Shown here piece after piece: positions 30,919 through 40,155 of a DNA stretch of 64,000 bases. The notes below the pieces were generated by a model. That model was not told the DNA's origin and ran no database searches. It saw only the letters and a program-made list of their open reading frames with translations. The stretch comes from Oscillospiraceae bacterium (GTDB lineage: Bacteria > Bacillota > Clostridia > Monoglobales > WRAG01), in contig WRAG01000008.1 of assembly GCA_009780345.1 (NCBI GenBank), forward strand, positions 1 through 64,000, read 5' to 3'. The position numbers and the translations under genes are program-made. The stretch's first letter is position 1; the number at the start of each line of letters is the position of its first letter.

Positions 30919-31035
30919 GACTTGATTTTGATGAATTGCGCAAAATCGTAGTCGAATTATCCAGGGACTTAGCCGGTCTTATGCCGTGTTTTTTGGCATT
31001 AGAGCGGGTTAGCCATCGGGCAAATAAACCGAAGC

Positions 31036-31128
31036 ATTTACGAATTTGCATAAAGTTGTGCAAGACTTTGTTGAAAACAGGTGAGAGTATGTATATACGT
31101 TTTCAGCTGAAGGGCGCATAATTTCATG
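31036..31128 (+). promoter_or_regulatory. Structured RNA element, copy C2
   Basis: tttgcataaagttgtgc.....gcgcataatttcatgcaaa. Compensatory GCAT/ATGC versus GCGT/ACGC in other copies. Confidence 0.55.
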
Positions 31129-31144
31129 CAAACTAACAAGTTTT

Positions 31145-31269
31145 AAACTTGCGTCAAATTGCGTGAGTAAAGTTCGAAAAGAAAAATCAAGTTTGCGAAA
31201 GAATGCGTGCATCGTTGTGCGAACGACGGCGAGCGTGTGTCGTAAAAGGTCGCGTGATTTCACGCAAAT
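31145..31269 (+). promoter_or_regulatory. Structured RNA element, copy C3 (divergent)
   Basis: cttgcgtcaaattgcgtgag...tcgcgtgatttcacgcaa. Confidence 0.55.
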
Positions 31270-31275
31270 CAACAA

Positions 31276-31387
31276 GTTTTAAACTTGTGTCAAATTACGT
31301 AAGATTTTGTCTAAAACGGGAGGGAGCGTGTATATACGATACCCGACCGAGCGTTTTAGGCAAAAGATTGCGTAATTTCACGCAAGT
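31276..31387 (+). promoter_or_regulatory. Structured RNA element, copy C4 (upstream of rplT)
   Basis: acttgtgtcaaattacgtaag...ttgcgtaatttcacgcaagt and ttttgtctaaaacg/cgttttaggcaaaa. Confidence 0.65.
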
Positions 31388-31408
31388 ACTACGAAAGGAG
31401 AAATAAAC

Positions 31409-31756
31409 ATGGCAAGAGTTAAGGGCGCGGTTACTACCCGCGCAAGACATAAGAAGATTTTAAAGCTTGCGAAAGGTTATCGCGGAGCTAAGAGTAAATT
31501 ATATAAAACCGCCAATCAGGCGGTTATGAAATCGCTTGCGTACGCGTACAGGGATAGAAAACAGAAGAAAAGGAATTTCCGTCAGCTTTGGATCGCTCGT
31601 ATTAACGCGGCGGCACGAATGAACGGAATCAGCTATAGCCGTTTTATGAACGGACTTAAAAACAACGGAATCGAAATCAACAGGAAAATGTTATCTGAGA
31701 TTGCGATTGCTGATCCGGCGGCGTTTACGGCGCTTGTTGAGAAAGTAAAATCATAA
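31409..31756 (+). CDS. rplT: 50S ribosomal protein L20
   Basis: [62 protein letters not shown]. Confidence 0.98.
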   Translation: MARVKGAVTTRARHKKILKLAKGYRGAKSKLYKTANQAVMKSLAYAYRDRKQKKRNFRQLWIARINAAARMNGISYSRFMNGLKNNGIEINRKMLSEIAIADPAAFTALVEKVKS

Positions 31757-31762
31757 TAAATT

Positions 31763-31830
31763 GTAGGGGACGGCGTCCTCGACGCCCCGTTTAGTTTTTT
31801 GCGTGACGTCGAGAACGCCGTCCCCTGTAC
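31763..31830. repeat. P-like palindromic element (variant)
   Basis: gtaggggacggcgtcctcgacg...cgtcgagaacgccgtcccctgtac. Confidence 0.75.
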
Positions 31831-31842
31831 TATTACAAGGGA

Positions 31843-32469
31843 GTGTTATCAATGAAAAAGGTTATTATTTCTATTGTTATAATCATCGCGCTTGTGGCGG
31901 TTGGACTTTTCTTGTTTACCGATATTTTCGGCGGAAACGCCGACGGAGATATAATGGGTCCGAATGAGCATATTATCGGTGAGGTTGCTGAAATCGACGG
32001 AAGCACCTTGCTTCTTCGTATGGTTGAAATGCCGGGCGGTATGCAAATGGGCGGCGGTCGCTTTGTTACCGGCGGTGGCGGCGGGCAAGCTGTAACCGTC
32101 ATCCGTGACGAAGATGACGATATTCATATTCATGACGAGGATTACTTGTACGAACCTGAGGATATCGCGGACGGCGAATACGTTGTAAGACAGCGCATTG
32201 CCGGCGCGGATGCCGAAACTGACCGCATTAGAATCGCGGACGCGCCCGAGGGTGCGGTAATCCGCGGTGAGGCTCCTACATTGCGTCGTACCGGACAGGT
32301 TAGAGAAATTACGCTTCCGCGTAACGCGATGGTAACCACCGGTTTCGCTGATACCGAAGAACAAGTTGCGTTATCCACGCTTGAAGTGGGCGATGTAATC
32401 GTTGTTTTATATGATGCTGACGGCAGATTGGATAGTATAAGACTTATGCCGTTGCAAGTCGAAGATTAA
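31843..32469 (+). CDS. Membrane-anchored extracytoplasmic protein of unknown function
   Basis: N-terminal TM (VIISIVIIIALVAVGLFLF), Gly-rich 'MPGGMQMGGGRFVTGGGGG' segment. Confidence 0.6.
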   Translation: MLSMKKVIISIVIIIALVAVGLFLFTDIFGGNADGDIMGPNEHIIGEVAEIDGSTLLLRMVEMPGGMQMGGGRFVTGGGGGQAVTVIRDEDDDIHIHDEDYLYEPEDIADGEYVVRQRIAGADAETDRIRIADAPEGAVIRGEAPTLRRTGQVREITLPRNAMVTTGFADTEEQVALSTLEVGDVIVVLYDADGRLDSIRLMPLQVED

Positions 32470-32494
32470 GCAACACTGAAAATTTGTATTAATA

Positions 32495-32520
32495 AAAAAG
32501 CCGCAATGCGGCTTTTTTTA
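32495..32520 (+). terminator. Rho-independent terminator
   Basis: aaaaaagccgcaatgcggcttttttta. Confidence 0.85.
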
Positions 32521-32602
32521 TAAATTTGTGTTGCATTTTTTCGGAAAGTAATGTAAAATTATATCTATAAACAATTTATTCAACAATTTGGAGGTTTTTG
32601 CG

Positions 32603-33160
32603 ATGATTTCAGCAGGCGATTTTAGAAATGGAATGACATTTGAATTTGAGGGACAAGTGTTTCAGGTAATTGAGTTCCAGCACGTTAAACCGGGGAAAGG
32701 CGCCGCGTTTGTGCGCACGAAAATTAGAAACGTTATCACCGGCGGCGTTGTTGAGCGAACTTTTAACCCTACCGAAAAAGTGGAAAAAGCGCATATTGAG
32801 CGCAAGGATATGGAATACTTATACGAGGACGGCGGACTGTTCTATTTTATGGATCTTGAAACGTATGACCAAACTCCGTTGACAGCAGATCAGTTGGGAG
32901 ACGCTTTGAAATTTGTGAAAGAAAATATGACTGTGAAAATCGTATCGTATAAGGGCAACATTTTCGCGGTTGAACCGCCGACGTTTGTTGAGCTTATGGT
33001 TACTGCGAGTGAGCCGGGCGTTAAGGGGAATACGGCGTCGAATGTTACCAAGCCCGCGACGCTTGAGACTGGCGCGGTGATTCAGGTTCCGATGTTTATT
33101 AACGAGGGTGATATGATTCGGGTTGATACGCGCGAAGGCGTGTATATGGAACGAGCGTAA
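32603..33160 (+). CDS. efp: Elongation factor P
   Basis: [59 protein letters not shown] at 32603 follows an rbs; the track starts at an upstream TTG. Confidence 0.97.
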   Translation: MISAGDFRNGMTFEFEGQVFQVIEFQHVKPGKGAAFVRTKIRNVITGGVVERTFNPTEKVEKAHIERKDMEYLYEDGGLFYFMDLETYDQTPLTADQLGDALKFVKENMTVKIVSYKGNIFAVEPPTFVELMVTASEPGVKGNTASNVTKPATLETGAVIQVPMFINEGDMIRVDTREGVYMERA

Positions 33161-33425
33161 GGCGCAACGCGCCTTAGACCGTTTGCGGCGACAGCCGCAT
33201 AGGTTTGCGCCCGACGGGCGCAGGTTTTTAGGGCTTTGCCCTAAAAACCCATTTTCAGAGCGAGGCACTATGAGGTATTGCGCCTTGTCGCCCGTCCGGT
33301 AACGCCAGCCCGCGCTTTAGCGCGTGGCATTACATTATGTCGTTTCCTCGGCGGTTTTCGCCGAATCAGTGACATAAACCCTCGGGACGGTCCCGAAAAT
33401 GCCTGCGCCCGCAGGCGCATATCCT
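33161..33425. repeat. Intergenic mosaic of palindromic modules (R5)
   Basis: M1 reverse copy 33300..33366 and 'tttttagggctttgccctaaaaa'. Confidence 0.75.
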
Positions 33426-33464
33426 AACAAAATTTGATATTAAAGATAAAAAGGAGGAAACCGC

Positions 33465-33887
33465 ATGAGTGACTTAACTGCGAGAGCCGCATATATTAAA
33501 GGGCTTGCGGACGGAATGAAACTTGACGAGAAATCGGATTCGAGCAAACTTATGCTTACTATGATTGAGTTTCTCGGAGAAATCGCTGAAAGTGTTGACG
33601 CACTTGACGGCGAGACAGGATTTTTGGCGGACTGCGTTGAACAAATCGACGGCGAGCTTGACGAAATCGCGGAAATTCTTTCGGATTGCGATTGTGTCGC
33701 CGATTGCGGGTGCGGATTTGACCACGACGGAGGCGAGGACGACCAATTCGAGTTTGTTTGCCCGACTTGTCAGAAGAGCGTTGTGCTTGATATGGACGCG
33801 TTTGAGGACGAGGCAACATGTCCGAGTTGCGGCGAGGAAATCGAGTTTGATTTTGAATTCAAAGATGAAAACGAAGATGCCGAATAA
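33465..33887 (+). CDS. CD1247-type N-terminal domain protein with zinc-ribbon-like C-terminus
   Basis: 'ARAAYIKGLADGMKLDEKSDSSKLMLTMIEFLGEIAESVDAL', 'CPTCQKSVVLDMDAFEDEATCPSCGEEIEF'. Confidence 0.75.
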   Translation: MSDLTARAAYIKGLADGMKLDEKSDSSKLMLTMIEFLGEIAESVDALDGETGFLADCVEQIDGELDEIAEILSDCDCVADCGCGFDHDGGEDDQFEFVCPTCQKSVVLDMDAFEDEATCPSCGEEIEFDFEFKDENEDAE

Positions 33888-34017
33888 CTTAGTTAGGCTT
33901 AAAAAACGGCGAGCATAGGGCGCGAATGGAGGCTTTTTTATTAAAGTAAAAGTAACGCGTCCCACACGTTGGGAATTTCCAGGGAAATTTCCTGACTTTG
34001 AAAAAGGAACGCCGGTT

Positions 34018-34272
34018 ATGCTTGAGAATGAGGAAGATATCGAATTTTCAGGTTGGCACGCTTGTGAGATTGCCGGGCATGAAACTTATGTGCCGGCAAT
34101 TTTTGTGTGTGACGGGAAGTTAACGCGGGACTATAACCCGACAGAGTTAACCCCTGTGGTTGGCGATGTTTTGGAAGTTCGAGAAATTGTTTGCGCATGG
34201 TTGTTTGCGGAAAATGATGAGGGCGTTACCGGTTGGATTCCTGCTGAACGCGTTGCGAGTGTTGACGTCTAG
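34018..34272 (+). CDS. Small SH3-like domain protein (true start may be further upstream)
   Basis: 'VGDVLEVREIVCAWLFAENDEGVTGWIPAERV'. The frame is open upstream of 34018 (VTRPTRWEFPGKFPDFEKGTPV). Confidence 0.55.
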   Translation: MLENEEDIEFSGWHACEIAGHETYVPAIFVCDGKLTRDYNPTELTPVVGDVLEVREIVCAWLFAENDEGVTGWIPAERVASVDV

Positions 34273-34401
34273 GAGGAAACGACAAATCCAGACGCCGAAA
34301 CATTTGCAGGCGCTAAAAAATTAGCGGAAATGAGAAAACATATTATTGATAACCAAATTCGATAGGTGTTAGTTTACAATTTACGAAACGGGTGAAAAAA
34401 T

Positions 34402-34983
34402 ATGAAAATAGGCGTTTTGGTTTCCGGCGGTGGGACGAATTTGCAGGCGATTATCGACGCGATTGAAAGCGGCGAGCTTGAGAATTGCTCCATTGCCACG
34501 GTTGTGTCAAGCAAACCGGGCGTTTACGCGCTTGAGCGCGCTTTGATACATGGGATTCCCGCGGCGGTGATTTCGCGCAAGGATTTTGTTAATTTAGAAG
34601 AATTTGACGCGGCAATTTGCGGGCATATGGAACGCGCCAACGTCGATTTAATCGTTATGGCGGGATTTTTGAGTATTGTCGGCGATAAGTTGCTGTCGAA
34701 ATTCGCGGGGAGGATTATAAATATTCATCCGTCGTTGCTTCCGAAGTTTGGGGGCAAGGGATTTTATGGATTGAAAGTTCACGAGGAAGTTATAAGAAGC
34801 GGCGAGAAAACAACCGGCGCGACGGTGCATTTTGTGAACGAAGGTGTGGACGAAGGGAAGATAATTTTGCAGAAGGAGATTGAAGTGCGTTCGGACGATA
34901 CGCCGCAGAGCCTGCAACAGCGTGTTATGGAAGAATGTGAATGGGAAATTTTGGTTGAGGCGATAAAGAGGATTGGAAAATGA
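34402..34983 (+). CDS. purN: Phosphoribosylglycinamide formyltransferase
   Basis: 'KIGVLVSGGGTNLQAIIDAIESGEL...NVDLIVMAGFLSIVGDKLLSKFAGRIINIHPSLLPKFGGKGFYGLKVHEEVI'. Confidence 0.97.
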   Translation: MKIGVLVSGGGTNLQAIIDAIESGELENCSIATVVSSKPGVYALERALIHGIPAAVISRKDFVNLEEFDAAICGHMERANVDLIVMAGFLSIVGDKLLSKFAGRIINIHPSLLPKFGGKGFYGLKVHEEVIRSGEKTTGATVHFVNEGVDEGKIILQKEIEVRSDDTPQSLQQRVMEECEWEILVEAIKRIGK

Positions 34984-35642
34984 AGAAAATAGCGATTTTT
35001 TTAATGGTTGCGTTAGTTTTATTAGCTGTAAGCGGATGTGCTGGTGGCGATGAATATTCAGCAGAACCGATAGATGAGGAATATGAAGAATCGCAAGAGG
35101 AGGAAACTGCGGAAACGTTAGATATGGAGGAAATGCTTGAATTATGGCGGGAATCAATGGCAGAGACACACGAAAGGCTAGTTCCTCCGGCAGTACGAGA
35201 AATGCGGAACATTTCTGAAAATTTTGATGTAAGAATTTATCATTCCGATCCTATGGCAAATTTTTGGGTATATACGCCTGCGGTAATCTCTCGGGATAAT
35301 ATGGTTAAAGACGTTAGGGAAAAAATCACACACTTGATTGATGACTTTTGGTATGAAGGAACACACTTGATTATTGATTTAAAGTTTGAAACTTTGCTAA
35401 CAAACTTCATACAAGGCTCGACAGGAGCGTATTTTAATACAATGGGGCTTGTTAGAACATTCGCGACTTTTCCTAATGTGGAAACGCTTGAAGTGTTGAT
35501 AGGTGGCTTTAGAGGAATGTCGGGTAGTCATTTCGATTTTAACGCAATTTTTATCGTTGAAGAAGACTGTACAATTTGGGTGAAATATTTTAGTGACTGG
35601 ATTGTTGAAGATGAAAGAGGACCTTTTAAGATATTTTCTTAA
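34980..35642 (+). CDS. Lipoprotein of unknown function
   Basis: Lipobox 'LAVSGCAG' then acidic linker; start overlaps purN stop (ATGA). Confidence 0.65.
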   Translation: MKKIAIFLMVALVLLAVSGCAGGDEYSAEPIDEEYEESQEEETAETLDMEEMLELWRESMAETHERLVPPAVREMRNISENFDVRIYHSDPMANFWVYTPAVISRDNMVKDVREKITHLIDDFWYEGTHLIIDLKFETLLTNFIQGSTGAYFNTMGLVRTFATFPNVETLEVLIGGFRGMSGSHFDFNAIFIVEEDCTIWVKYFSDWIVEDERGPFKIFS

Positions 35643-35652
35643 CCATAAAAGA

Positions 35653-35704
35653 GTTGCACCCAACGTGCGCATAGCTAATAGAGCCTGCGCACGTTAGGTG
35701 CATT
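35653..35704. terminator. Bidirectional terminator
   Basis: tgcacccaacgtgcgca...tgcgcacgttaggtgcatttt between convergent genes. Confidence 0.75.
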
Positions 35705-35712
35705 TTAATGTT

Positions 35713-37257
35713 TTAATGCTTGAAATGTCTCATTCCGGTAAATACCATCGGAATTCCATATTGATTACACGCGTCAATCGATTTTTGGTCGTTTATCGAG
35801 CCGCCGGGCTGAATAATTGCCGCGATTCCCGCTTTGTGCGCCGCCAGGACGCAATCGTCAAACGGGAAAAACGCGTCGGACGCCAAAACTGCACCGCTCG
35901 CCCGCTCGCCTGCGTAATTTATCGCCAAATTAAGCGCGGTAATTCGATTGGTTTGACCGGGGCCGATTCCGACCGTCTGCTTATCGGTCGCCAGCACAAT
36001 TCCGTTAGATTTCGTATGCTTCACCACTTTCATTGCGAATTTCAATGCTTGCATCTGTTCGTCCGTCGGCGATTTGTCGGTTACAACTTTTAAATCATCG
36101 TCGTTCCACAACTCTGTGTCCAACTGCTGAACCAGCAATCCGCCCGCGACTTTTTTCATATCTATCATAGATTTATCATTCTTCACCGCAATTCCCGGTA
36201 ATTTTAATATTCGCAGGTTTTTCTTTTGCGTAAGTATCTCAAGTGCTCTCGTCGTATAGGACGGAGCAATCACAATTTCCACGAAAATTTTATTGATTTC
36301 TTCAGCTGTCCGCTCGTCAACTTCTCGATTCAACGCGATAATTCCGCCGAAAATCGAAACAGGGTCAGCCTCGTATGCGCGCGTATAAGCTTCGTAAATA
36401 TCCGCGCCAATTCCAACACCGCAAGGATTCGCGTGCTTTATCGCAACAACAGCCGGCTCGTCAAATTCTTTAATAACGTCCAGGGCGCCGTTCGCGTCGT
36501 TGATATTGTTAAACGACAATTCCTTGCCGTGCAACTGCTCCGCCGCGGTCAGCGCGCCGGCGAAATCTCCGACTTCCTTATAGAAAACCGCCGATTGATG
36601 TGGGTTCTCGCCGTAGCGCAAGTCTTGCGCCTTCTCGAAAGTGAGTGACAAAGTATCCGGCATCATTTCTGTGGAAATCTTATTTCTCAAATACTTTGCA
36701 ATCAGCGTATCATAATGTGCGGTATGCTCAAATACTTTATATGAAAGGAAAAACTTGGACTTCAAGCTTATTTCGCCGCTGTTTTTAAGTTCGTCAATGA
36801 TTTTTCCATAATCGCTCGGGTCGATCACCACCGCGACATCTTGATAATTCTTCGCCGCCGCGCGCAGCATTGTCGGTCCGCCGATGTCGATATTTTCAAT
36901 TGCTTCCGCAAGTTCGACGCCCGGTTTCAGTATGGTTTCCTTAAACGGGTAAAGGTTAATCGCAACGATGTCGATTGTATCGATTCCCAATTCGTAAAGC
37001 TTCGACATATGTTTATCGTTAGAGCGAATCGCCAAAATTCCCGCGTGTATTGCCGGGTGCAGGGTTTTCACCCGTCCGTCCAAACATTCGGGAAACTCGG
37101 TCACGCTTGACACTTCGATTGCGGCAACTCCGCCGGCGACCAGCGCGCTATACGTCCCGCCGGTGGATAGGATTTCATAGCCCAAACTTTCAAGTTCTTT
37201 TGCGAACTCTAACACGCCGTTTTTGTCTGACACGCTTATTAATGCTCGTTTTTTCAT
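35713..37257 (-). CDS. purH: Bifunctional AICAR formyltransferase/IMP cyclohydrolase
   Basis: '[38 protein letters not shown]...[19 protein letters not shown]...[14 protein letters not shown]'. Confidence 0.97.
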   Translation of the reverse strand: MKKRALISVSDKNGVLEFAKELESLGYEILSTGGTYSALVAGGVAAIEVSSVTEFPECLDGRVKTLHPAIHAGILAIRSNDKHMSKLYELGIDTIDIVAINLYPFKETILKPGVELAEAIENIDIGGPTMLRAAAKNYQDVAVVIDPSDYGKIIDELKNSGEISLKSKFFLSYKVFEHTAHYDTLIAKYLRNKISTEMMPDTLSLTFEKAQDLRYGENPHQSAVFYKEVGDFAGALTAAEQLHGKELSFNNINDANGALDVIKEFDEPAVVAIKHANPCGVGIGADIYEAYTRAYEADPVSIFGGIIALNREVDERTAEEINKIFVEIVIAPSYTTRALEILTQKKNLRILKLPGIAVKNDKSMIDMKKVAGGLLVQQLDTELWNDDDLKVVTDKSPTDEQMQALKFAMKVVKHTKSNGIVLATDKQTVGIGPGQTNRITALNLAINYAGERASGAVLASDAFFPFDDCVLAAHKAGIAAIIQPGGSINDQKSIDACNQYGIPMVFTGMRHFKH

Positions 37258-37433
37258 GTATGTTTGCTCCTTTTTGCTGATTCAATGTCTTGTAACCGAA
37301 TTGTACCACACTTGAGTTCGTTTGTCTAGGGCGCGTCTTAATTTACTTGACTTTTTGTGATATATAAATTATAATAAACTCTATTAGGTTCTTTTGTTTT
37401 CTGTAAATTCAAAAGTTTAAGGAGTTTTGCATT

Positions 37434-38069
37434 TTGACAAAGTACAGATTAAAATTTTCCAAAACGGGAAATGGTAAATATGTGTCCCACCTTGATTTGC
37501 TGCGCTGTTTTATCCGCGCGATTGCGAGGGCGAAACTGCCTATCAAGTACAGTGAGGGATTTAATCCGCATCCGAGTATTACGTTTTTACTGCCGCTTCC
37601 AATCGGCGTTACAAGCGTTTGCGAGCTTGTGGATATGGAATTTACCGAAAATTTGCCGCGGGAGACGATTCAAGAGCGGCTTAATGAAGTTCTGCCGCCC
37701 GATTTATCGGTGATTGAGGTTGGAATTCCCACCAACAAGGCGCGGGACCTTATGTGCGCGGGATATGATATAACTATCGAACATGCCGGCGGCGTTGATG
37801 TTGGGAGAATCGAGGAACTTCTTTCCCGCGACGAGGTGCTGATTACCAAGCGTACAAAGCGCGGCGAAAAGGTCGTAAATATGATTGAATATATCACGAA
37901 ATTCGAGTTTGTCGCGAAAACGCCGCAGTTCGCGATGTTCAATATTTTGCTTGCCGCGAATTCGGAGATGAATTTGAAGCCGAGCGTTGTCGCGGAGGAG
38001 ATTGAGCGGTTTTTGGGGCTTGAATTTGACAGCGTGACGATTGAGCGGAAGGAAATATATTTTAGGTAG
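37434..38069 (+). CDS. TIGR03936/DUF2344 radical-SAM-associated protein (TTG start)
   Basis: 'TKYRLKFSKTGNGKYVSHLDLLRCFIRAIARAKLPIKYSEGFNPHPSITFLLPLPIGVTSVCELVDME'. Confidence 0.88.
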   Translation: MTKYRLKFSKTGNGKYVSHLDLLRCFIRAIARAKLPIKYSEGFNPHPSITFLLPLPIGVTSVCELVDMEFTENLPRETIQERLNEVLPPDLSVIEVGIPTNKARDLMCAGYDITIEHAGGVDVGRIEELLSRDEVLITKRTKRGEKVVNMIEYITKFEFVAKTPQFAMFNILLAANSEMNLKPSVVAEEIERFLGLEFDSVTIERKEIYFR

Positions 38070-38080
38070 GGTGTGTAGAT

Positions 38081-38581
38081 TTGAATACTGCATTACAAAA
38101 AGTCAGCGAGGAAACCATGCGGTTTATGCGCGGGAAATATGCGGCGGACGAAGTGGGGAACGGCAAAGATGAGCTAAAATTTCGTCGGGGCGGAAAAACG
38201 ATTTTAGCTATTTACATACGAGAGGACAGGTTTGATTTTCTTGTGATTTTCGGCAAGACGGAACGGGAAAAATTTGAGGAACAACGTAATAATTTTTCGA
38301 AAAAGATACAAAATATTTACGATGACAGTAAAACTTATCACGACGGAAAATGGATGCTTATTCCTATTGCCGATTTGGAAACTTTGGAAGAAGTCAAAAA
38401 AATGATACTTATTAAAAAGAAGCCGAACCGTAAGCCGTTTCCTAAGGAAACCGCTTGTCCGAATCACCCTTGCGGTAAGGCGCACGCCGGAATCCGTCCG
38501 GAAATTCACACCGGAATAATTTCGGCGGACGACGTGACGTGGGCGATTTTGCCTTACGTTTACGAGCAATATGGAAATTGA
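38081..38581 (+). CDS. DUF3788-like protein
   Basis: 'TMRFMRGKYAADEVGNGKDELKFRRGGKTILAIYIREDRFDFLVIFGKTEREKFEEQ...DGKWMLIPI'. Confidence 0.65.
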   Translation: MNTALQKVSEETMRFMRGKYAADEVGNGKDELKFRRGGKTILAIYIREDRFDFLVIFGKTEREKFEEQRNNFSKKIQNIYDDSKTYHDGKWMLIPIADLETLEEVKKMILIKKKPNRKPFPKETACPNHPCGKAHAGIRPEIHTGIISADDVTWAILPYVYEQYGN

Positions 38582-38603
38582 GGTAACCTAGGAGGTTAAC
38601 GAA

Positions 38604-39770
38604 ATGTCTTTACGAGTGAAAGTGATTTTGATACTGCTGTTCGTCACCGTTGCGGCGGTGGTTGTGAGCAACTGCGCGTGTTCGCGGAACGGTGGTTCGG
38701 AATACAACGGAATCGTTGAACTGGAGCCTGCATATCCGCCGTATTTGCGCGCGATTTCGGCGCAGGAGGGACACGGCTTGGCGATAATGGACGACAGCAC
38801 GGTTTGGGCGTGGGGAAGCAACGCCGACGGGCAACTGGGATTTATCGGCGAAGGGGTTGCGACGCCGAGAAAGGTTGCCGGAATTGACGACGCTTCTGCC
38901 GTGTTCGGCTGGCGTGACTTTAGCGGCGTTGTGCGAACGGACGGAACCGTGTGGGTTTGGGGCGGAAACTGGGAAGGGCGGCTTGCGACGACCTTACCGG
39001 AGCCGACACGACTCGAAACTCTTGAAAATGTGCGGTATATTTGGGTGAATAGTCGTCATTTCGCGGTTTTACATCGTGACAGTAGGGCGTATATCCGCGG
39101 AGTCGAAGGATATCTTGAACGGCTTGATATAAATGTGGTCGATATTGCCGCGGGCCCGACGTTTATGCTGATTTTGGCGGACAACGGCGAGGTTTGGGGG
39201 ATTGGCGATAACAGCACCGGTCAGCTTGGAAGCGGGATTGGCGCGAGTGTCGGCACTCCCGTGCGGCTTGCGATTGACAACGTAAAAGCCGTTGCGGCGG
39301 GCGCGACAAGCGCGTATGCGGTGACGAATGATGGGTTTGTCTACATGTGGGGGCAAGTGATGGAGTTTGAAGACCGCCCCGACGGCGAGGCTGTGCGGTT
39401 CGAGCGAATCGAAACGCCGACACGGCTTGGATATATTGACGATGTCGTTGCGATTGCGAGCGGAAACAGGTTTGCGGTTGCGATTCAATCAAACGGAAGC
39501 ATTTGGGGCTGGGGCATGAACGAGTTCGGCGTTTTGGGCGACTATGCGCTGAACAGCAATCTTCCGAATCCGCGGCGGTTGGACGGATTCCGTGATGTAG
39601 TTAAAATTTCGGCAAGCGGCGCGCATTTTCTCGCGCTTCGAAGCGACGGAACCCTTTGGGAAATGGGGCAAAAATTCGGTGTACCGCTAACCGGTCAAGA
39701 AAATGTACCGATACGAGTTATGAATCATGTTATGGTGGACGAGGAAGAGGAAAATGACGAAGAAATCTAG
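38604..39770 (+). CDS. RCC1-repeat lipoprotein
   Basis: Lipobox-like 'VVSNCACSRNG'; repeated 'GHGLAIMDDSTVWAWGSNADGQLG', 'VWGIGDNSTGQLG', 'IWGWGMNEFGVLG'. Confidence 0.88.
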   Translation: MSLRVKVILILLFVTVAAVVVSNCACSRNGGSEYNGIVELEPAYPPYLRAISAQEGHGLAIMDDSTVWAWGSNADGQLGFIGEGVATPRKVAGIDDASAVFGWRDFSGVVRTDGTVWVWGGNWEGRLATTLPEPTRLETLENVRYIWVNSRHFAVLHRDSRAYIRGVEGYLERLDINVVDIAAGPTFMLILADNGEVWGIGDNSTGQLGSGIGASVGTPVRLAIDNVKAVAAGATSAYAVTNDGFVYMWGQVMEFEDRPDGEAVRFERIETPTRLGYIDDVVAIASGNRFAVAIQSNGSIWGWGMNEFGVLGDYALNSNLPNPRRLDGFRDVVKISASGAHFLALRSDGTLWEMGQKFGVPLTGQENVPIRVMNHVMVDEEEENDEEI

Positions 39771-39774
39771 AAGC

Positions 39775-40110
39775 GAAAGCGCCCTGTGCAACGAGCGCAG
39801 TGCTACATCTCGCTAATCTTTCCCGACTCCCGTTGGTCGCTGGATAACTCGGCTACAGCTTGCATAATGCGCAAGCTAAGTCTCATTTACCGCGAACGCG
39901 GCACGCTAACCAATGCTTTTAACGTCGCCGACTTGGCATAAAGCTCTTAGCAGTTTACTGCTTAGAGATTTAGCCCTCCGAAGCGGTTTGTGCGAGGAGT
40001 TTCCTATATAATCGCCGTTTTTTGGCGTTTGCCGCCATAGGCGACCGGGATCATTAAGGGCAGAGCCCTTAATGACCGCCTGTCAAGGCATATGCCCTCG
40101 GGACGGACCC
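39775..40110. repeat. Intergenic mosaic of palindromic modules (R6)
   Basis: M4 39806..39914 directly abutting M3 (reverse) 39936..40003. Confidence 0.8.
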
Positions 40111-40155
40111 GAAAAGTTAAAATTTGATATTTCAAAGGAAATAGAGGAACAACAA

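Noticed and set aside
30056-31395. Tandem structured repeats as a CRISPR array
   Set aside because: Units are ~110-130 nt, imperfect, self-pairing and lie in a ribosomal operon; no short identical repeats with unique spacers and no cas genes.
37258-37330. Purine or other riboswitch upstream of purH, and a T-box upstream of ilvB
   Set aside because: The upstream gaps are short, with no recognisable conserved cores; only an ordinary promoter is visible before ilvB.
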